Shown here one piece after another: positions 56,458 through 62,754 of a stretch of 62,754 nucleotides of DNA (positions within the stretch are counted from its first letter, which is position 1; every line of letters starts with the position of its first letter). Origin of the DNA: Acanthamoeba sp. SK_2022b (Eukaryota; Discosea; Longamoebia; Acanthamoebidae); NCBI GenBank assembly GCA_027943245.1, contig JANDJZ010000358.1, positions 1 to 62,754 of the forward strand, given 5' to 3'. Both the position numbers and the translations under genes were made by a program. The notes under the pieces were generated by a model that ran no database searches, was not told where the DNA came from, and saw nothing but the letters and a program-made list of their open reading frames with translations.

Positions 56458-56988
56458 CTTTCAGCTTTGTTCTTCTTCGGGGGAATGTGAATTCGTGTTC
56501 AGATGCTTTCCTCTTCGCGAGACACGCTCCTTCAGTCGCTCCTCTTCTCTTCAGCTCGTTTGCGCAAGACGAAGAAACACAACCGGAGTACCAATTGGTT
56601 CGGCAAGAGGCCTATATATGTCGACGCTGCTCACAAAAAGGGCACCGTTTTCCCTTCGCTTCGTGTTCGCCGAACACCTCGACCACGCGCTCAACGGCTT
56701 TTTGCTGCTTTCTTGACCTCCTATTTCGCCAAGGGACACGCACCAAATGCTATTGATAAGGGCACAAGGTAACGAAAAAGGTATCTCTGCTAGGCAAGGG
56801 CAGCGCTGAACCTGCTGCGAACAACGTGTTAGCCGAATAAACGGATAATCCCTTTAGCCAGTAAATGCAGTTATTTATCATTTATATCATCATCTAATTG
56901 GAATGAGATGATAACCTTGCCTAGGTGTTTTGTTTGATTTTAACTTGTTTAATGACGATTACATTGTAACAACGTTTCCCAAGAAAAC
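56458..56988 (-). promoter_or_regulatory. Rap1 upstream region
   Basis: 531 bases between the Rap1 start and the stop of the RasGAP gene. A minus-strand CATATATAGG at 56611-56620, about 155 bases before the Rap1 ATG, is a TATA candidate. The rest is AT-rich with no gene seen. Confidence 0.45.
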
Positions 56989-59900
56989 TCAACCACTCTT
57001 GGTCGTCTGGCTGCGTAGCGACCGTTGCTTCGTCGTCGTTGCCGCCTCCGCCGCTTCTTCGCGCTCGGCGACCGTGGCCAGGGTGCCCTGAGACAGCGGT
57101 GACGACGAGGGCGACGAAGCCGGAGAGGTGGGCGACGCGGTGGTCGCGGAGGAGAGATAGACGATGGCCTGGACGAGTCTCTCCTCCTGCCGCACCTTGT
57201 CCTCGTAGACGGCCATCAGCTTGCGGAACTCCTCAATGATGAAGGGGGAGGTGAACACGGTCGGCATGTGCGACATCCGTTCGCTCGAACGCGGCGAGAG
57301 CACGGCCAGCGGCGACTGGTGGCGCGGCTGCGCCGGTTCAGCGGCTGGCGAGGTCGATGCCGTGATGGAGAGCTTGGCCTGGGACATGAAGAAGCGCTCC
57401 ACCTCCTTGAACGCCTTCACTCGCTCCTCGTGCAGCGCCTCCAGCTGCTTGCTCAGACCAGACAGCGACACTGCAAAGACCACATGCGGTCAGCCACGCA
57501 CGCGCGTTGGACCACGGCAACCCACTGCCGCGAAGACCGTTGCTGTACTTACCGGTAGCGTCGGCGCCGACTTCATACGAAGCGATCGTTTGGAGCAGCG
57601 GGGTGGCGAGGTTGAGCGCGGGCCGTGTTGCTGTGAGGTAGTAGCCGCGCGAGACGCAGGTGAGTTGCGTCAGGGACAAAGGCGAGGACAGGGGAGAGGC
57701 TGCCTTTACGCACTCTTCTTGCCGGTGGGCGCGGAGGCGGGGGCAGGGGCCAAGGCCGTCGGCTTCTTGTCGCGCTCGCGCTCCCTCTCGGTGCGGCTGC
57801 CGTCCTTGGCGTTGCGCGAGGACTTGACCAGCACGCCCGTGTTCCGGCGATGGCTGGAAGGCGATCGACTCGACGGCGTGGGCGACGAGCTCGACGACCT
57901 TTCCCTCGCCGTGAAGTTGCCGCGGTTGCGTCGCTTGGTCCCGGATGTCGACGTCGATGAAGACGCCGTCGACGCCTTTACGCTGTCGACACTACCAGAA
58001 TTGTTGTCGACGCTGTCCGTGTCCGACACGTAGCTGTCCTCGTCGTCCGACGAAAGGCGGTCGGAGCTGGTCGACCCGTAGTCCTCGTCGTCGTCGCTCT
58101 CCTTGCTCAGCGACATCACCGCCGAGGAGGCCCCGCCCGGCGCGGTGTTGCTCTTGTCCTGCTTCTTGGCGTTGCGCTTCTTGTTGAGCCGCTCCATGAG
58201 GCCGCTCTTCTTGATCATCGAGATCTTGAGGAAGGTGGCGCTCTTGTCTTTGCCGCCGCCCGCGCCGCCGCCGCCGCTGCTCGACTCGCCGCCGCGGTCC
58301 TTGTCGCCCGACTCACCGTTGGCGCTTGGGGCCGGCGCCGGGACTTCGTCATAGCTCTCCATGCCGTCGCGGCTGCCGCTGCGGGCGCGTTCCACGGGCG
58401 TCTGATCGCTCCCTATGCCGGCCAGCTCCAGTTGCGGGGAGCTTCGGTGGCTGGCCGCGACCCCGCGCCCCGCCAGCTTCTCCTTGGTGCGCTCGGACCG
58501 CGTTCGCTCCATCTCCCGCTTGTCCAAGTACGCAGCCAAAGGCTTCGGCCTATCCTGCTTTTCCTTTTCCTTTTCTTTCTCCTTTTCCTTTTCCTTGTGC
58601 TTGGCTCCGCTGCTTGACGCGTCCTGGTGTTCGTCCTTGTTGCGCTTGAGGCGGCCCGACCGCGGCTTCTTGGGGAGCGAGAGCTTCTTGTTGCCCCGAA
58701 TATAATCGCGCGGGTCCTCCGTTTGCACGTTCATCGTTGGCGTGCCGCATTCCAGCAACACCTGCACGACGAAGGGTCACACCCACACTCGTGTTTCATG
58801 GCATGATTGGAATGCAGTGTGCACTCACCTCCAGGAGCTGCAGGAATGCTGGGCCGTCGCTAGTGTTGGGGATGGCGTTGTTGCTATTGTTATTTTGAAT
58901 CTTTTTGCTGCGCTCGAGCGATGCCATCTTTGCGGCGATCTTATTGAGGTTGCTGCACGTAGAGCGAGTAGAGATGATGATCAACGTGTGGAACGCTAGT
59001 CTACCATAGAGCATGGCGATGGTTATCGAGCGCCGTACCCACAGAGCGCGGAGTGGAGGTAGCTCGCGCTCGGGAACGCCTCCTCCAGCGTCAACTCTGG
59101 CTCGGACAGCTCTTCCTCCTGGTTTTTTGACAACCGGCGTGCTTGTAAGCTCGACGGTGTCGTCACGCTTGGCCTAGAGCAAGAATGACAGGTATGATCA
59201 CGGGCGCGTACGGTGGATGATTCGGAGGCGAGCTCCTCGAAGAAGGCCTCGACCTTGGCCAAGTTGTCCCGGATGAACCCGTTCAGGCGCAGCATGTGCT
59301 CCTGAACAAGTGATCACCAAGATGAGCGTCTGCCCGTCTGATCGGCAACCGAAGTGGGAAAGCAGGAGCGCGGACCTCTTTCTCGCCAAACTCTACGCCG
59401 TTGGCCAGGTTCTGCATGACCTTGGATACCAGCACGAGGCCGCGTCGACACTTGACCGACACTTGCTCTGAGGAATGGAAAGAGAACCGTTCTCTTCAGA
59501 TCACCGCCGGTCCCTCTGGCTCTTCACTGCAGACGAGGGAAGTGCATGGCAAGTGATAGGATACCTTCCAGAACGCCAAAGGCTTCGGGGCTCACCATCG
59601 CCGGCGAGATGAAGCGCAGAAAGAAGAAGTTCTGGGGCAACAGCATCGCCGTTATGAGTTTCTCCAAGAGCGTCGTCGAACGCGAACCGAGGCACAGAAG
59701 AGGAAGAGGGGGGCGTACAGTGAGGACGAGGTATTTACTCTGGGGAAACTTCTTGATAACCTCTCGTTGCAGGTGGTAGCACACGGCTCGGAACGACCTG
59801 TGGTAGACCAGTATGTGAGCAATTGGGGCTTCAAAGCGGTTCGAGGAGAGAGGAGATCGCACATGGGACAGTGTTTGAGAGAGGTAGTGATGGTGTTGAG

Positions 59901-60250
59901 GAAGAGGTGGCAAAAATCGGACAGCGTCTGCGCATTCTCTTCTGGGTCCTCACCCGGCGCCGTCCGAGCAGGATCAATCTAGTCGCGAAAGAGAACGAAA
60001 GCGAACAAAGAAAGAAGAGGGGGGGGGGGTGAGGAAAAACGCAGTGGCGACAGGCGCGAGAGGGAGACCGCTCACCTCCATGGACTTGTTCTGCGAGTAG
60101 AGCGTGAGGACTTTCTCGACCAGGGGCCGGATGACCTTCAACAGAAACTTGCGCCCAACCGATTGGCAGTAGGCCGACAGAAGATGGGACGCGATGTCAT
60201 TTCCTCGAAAGAGGGTCGACCCTTGAATAATGCCTATACATATTCACACA

Positions 60251-60316
<66 letters not shown>

Positions 60317-61773
60317 CACATGAGAGGGGGGGTCGGCAATGTAATTCTTAAGACACAAGGAGAGCGAAGTACCAGTCTTTCTAACTTCGCCGCCGATGAG
60401 GCCTACCAAGAGCGGGATGGTGCGCCCCGGGAACATACGTAGCACATGCAGGAATGCGTGGGCTACACGCTCGGCTACCAGCGTGTCCGTTGTCGAACAC
60501 AACGCCTAACGAGTCGTACACAACGCAGGTCAGTACACGACCGCACCACTAACCTTAAAGTGAGAGAGAGAGAGAGAGAGAGAGAGGAAGAGACGACGAA
60601 ACGCACGGTGATGATCATGAGGTCGGATCGGGAGAGGAGTTCGATCAGGGGCATGTAGTCGCTGGGCGTTGTGGTTTTGCTGTCCGTCACCGCGTATCGG
60701 AAGTAGTCGATATCGATAAGACCCTGTGGATGTAATCGATCAGTCCATCGTTTTTGCCAAACGGAGAGCAGGACTGTGGCTTCATTGGGGGGGGAGGGTT
60801 GTCGCCGTACTCGATGGCTGCTGTCGAACGAGTAGCCGGTCCACGAGCTCGGGTCTGTGCCCTGCTCCAGCAGCACGATGCCGTCGCCTTCGTTGAACGC
60901 CAGCCGCAGCAAACTGGAGACAAGCAACCACACAGCGAACGGGGAATGCGTGAGTCTCGAGGACAAGGGAAAAGGCTGGAAGAAGGAAGCAGAGAGGCCT
61001 CGCATACTCCTTCTCCTTCTCCTTCTCGTCCTCCGGCCAGGGATTCCACGGGCAGTTGCAGTCGTAGCAGGCCGGCAGCAGGACAGGCGGCACCAGCTTG
61101 GCCTGCGCCACTCTCGCTGATCGCTTTTCCTGTTTGGTGTGCCGCCCCATTAAGGTGGGCCCGATCGCCACAGCGGCTTATTTACAGATATATCAATAAA
61201 TAAATGATAAAAAAACGTACAACGGAGGCAATGTATTTGTTGAGGTTGATCGACAGTCGCGCCTGGAGGAGATTCATGGTCCGCGTGATCTCAGACGACA
61301 GCATTCCCTTGCTGTCCAACTGGTGCCACCGCAGGGTAAGAAGAGATAACTTGCCTACAAAAACGATAAAAACAAAATAAATATGTCCGAACAGGAACGG
61401 ACCATGGAGACCGAGTAGATGATGCTCTTCTTGGGATCGTCGTGAGGTTGGATGAAGAAGCCCGACAAGTTGCATTCCAGTCGCTGCACATTCCCTTTCT
61501 CTACAAAATCTGGATGCTCCACCTACGCAACCACGCAACCACTCAACGGCGGGCCTACGACTACGTGCCCAACGCGGCAGGGAGCAGTACCGATCGCCAG
61601 AGATAAATGGCTGAGCCGTCCTTGAGTCGCCTGGCCGTCCGGAGCACGAGTTGCTCGAACTTGGGGCTGTTGGCGTCCTTCTCGCCCGGCACCCACGTAT
61701 CCACCCGCAGCAGATTGGCCGTCGGCTCCCCCATCATCTTTTCCCCACGCCACATGAATTAATTATATATATA

Positions 61774-61804
<31 letters not shown>

Positions 61805-62754
61805 ATTACTACACGCGGTGTGTGGCTTCGTGGTACCTGTTCTACGCGGCCCATCGAGTACATGTCGTCCCAGCAGCACCGCTCGTCCACAGAGCTGATG
61901 ATGTCCAACGCCTTGTGGGGCGGCACGTTGAGGGTGCCGTGGCCGCGGTAGCACGGGATGGGGCAGTCGGCGAAAGTGGTCGTGGACACGGTCACCCGCT
62001 CGTCGCTGCCGGCCCAGTCGTCCTCGAGAGCCTCCTCGTCGATGTCCCACTTGCGGTTGATGACAAACCGCACGAAGCCCGAGAAGACGACCTCGGGTAT
62101 GCGCAGGGAGAGCTGGGCGCGCTGCTTGACCAGCTTGCGCCTCTCGGCCTCGCCCAGGTCGCGCAGTGCCGAGGCCGTGAGCAGCGTGTCGGGACTCGAA
62201 CAGAACAGCGCCGCGTTGAAGATCTGTTTGACGAAGCTCGGGAACGGCTTCTTGCGCATGTGCTTCCACACCTGTGATGCGTGTGTGCGTTTGTGCGCAC
62301 ACGCGACCAATCAATTTTTTGTCGACTGGAGACACGCGTAGACAAGGAGGAGCACGCACCTCGTTCTGGGCGGCGTCGAAGAGGCTGCGCGGGAGGAAGA
62401 CGTTGGGCGAGGCCGCGACGCCCTTCTCGATGCTGTCCAGTATCTCTGGCGGCATGCGGAGAGCGGACACGAAGTAGGGCGAGGTCGAGGACTCGGCCGT
62501 CGACGGGACCAGGTACTGCGTGTAGAGGATGTCGGCGAGGTAGGACTTGGCCTGCCGGTCCTTCTGCCGCTTGAAGTCTTCGACCAGCATCCAGAAGCGA
62601 AACACGGCCTCGTCGGGATCGCGCTGTGGCTGCTCCTTGCGCTGACGTCGCAGCGTGCCCACCGACCAGGTCGTTGTTGATGATGAAGAAGAAGAAGTGG
62701 TGGACGATGTAGTCGACGATGAGGAAGTGGACGATGTAGTCGACGATGGGCCCC
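56989..62754 (-). CDS. RGS-START-RasGAP multidomain protein, 5' end off the window
   Basis: In order from the right edge: an open Ser/Thr-rich stretch; an RGS domain (FRFWMLVEDFKRQKDRQAKS, then LFDAAQNEVWKHMRKKPFPSF); a START lipid-binding domain (GTLNVPPHKALDIISSVDER, CCWDDMYSMGRVEQ, RRLKDGSAIYLWRSV, LECNLSGFFIQPHDD); and a RasGAP domain (LLRLAFNEGDGIVLLEQGT, then SKTLFRGND-like exon, KFLLKVIRPLVEKVL and FFLRFISPAMVSPEAFG, the FLRFxxPA motif). The tail is a long Lys/Glu- and Ser-rich disordered region and a final helical segment (LSKQLEALHEERVKAFKEVE), ending TTKSG at 56989. I cannot place the arginine finger with certainty. It likely links heterotrimeric G-protein, lipid and Ras/Rap signals. 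About twenty exons; long CA tract at 60245-60315. Confidence 0.8.
60245..60315. repeat. (CA)n tract in intron
   Basis: CA tract (GT on coding strand) in an intron of the RGS-START-RasGAP gene, between exons of the RasGAP domain. Confidence 0.95.

Overview
The window looks like nuclear DNA of a free-living amoebozoan, most likely Acanthamoeba. Genes are GC-rich and cut by many short GT-AG introns (about 60-130 bases). The long dinucleotide tracts that I could place lie inside introns. Housekeeping proteins (EF-1alpha, a Rap1-type GTPase, pyruvate dehydrogenase E1 beta, mitochondrial bL27) are typical eukaryotic forms, and multidomain signalling proteins (RGS-START-RasGAP, PHD-kinase) fit a large amoeba genome. 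I saw no rRNA, tRNA, CRISPR array or intact transposon. Exon joins were worked out by eye from frame, phase and splice dinucleotides, so outer limits are firmer than individual internal junctions.

Layout. 1-7 kb: a partial GPI ethanolamine-phosphate transferase (PIG-O) and a D-2-hydroxyglutarate dehydrogenase on the minus strand, with a secreted FAD-dependent oxidoreductase divergent from them. 7-10 kb: a PHD-finger/protein-kinase fusion. 10.6-31.4 kb: three DUF4139 paralogues (two on plus with near-identical exons, one inverted and diverged), interspersed with an LRR protein, a PH-domain protein, a secreted LRR protein and a CHHC zinc-finger protein. 31.9-33.3 kb: an unrecognised gene with an HNH-like signature, an acidic tract and a C-terminal Cys/His knuckle. 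33.3-40.8 kb: a mitochondrial carrier and two tandem SLC49-like transporters. 41-43.3 kb: bL27m and PDH E1 beta sharing a 194-base divergent promoter. 43.6-45.4 kb: a very acidic repeat protein. 45.7-52.5 kb: two tandem modules of [beta-grasp-like header]-[ABC/OLD-type AAA ATPase]-[DUF4435 Toprim-like domain]. 53.1-54.9 kb: EF-1alpha. 55.7-56.5 kb: Rap1. 57.0-62.75 kb: an RGS-START-RasGAP protein whose 5' end lies beyond the right edge.

The most striking element is the 45.7-52.5 kb pair. An AAA ATPase fused to a DUF4435 Toprim domain is the arrangement of the bacterial PARIS anti-phage system (AriA + AriB). Here it sits in an intron-rich eukaryotic locus as two tandem modules. The first keeps the Toprim acidic motifs and the second has lost them, which suggests a nuclease-active plus regulatory pair, possibly within one polypeptide. 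The neighbouring Rap1 and RasGAP genes may be functionally linked, since RasGAP-fold proteins can act on Ras or Rap. The two mitochondrial genes at 41-43 kb may be co-expressed from their shared promoter.
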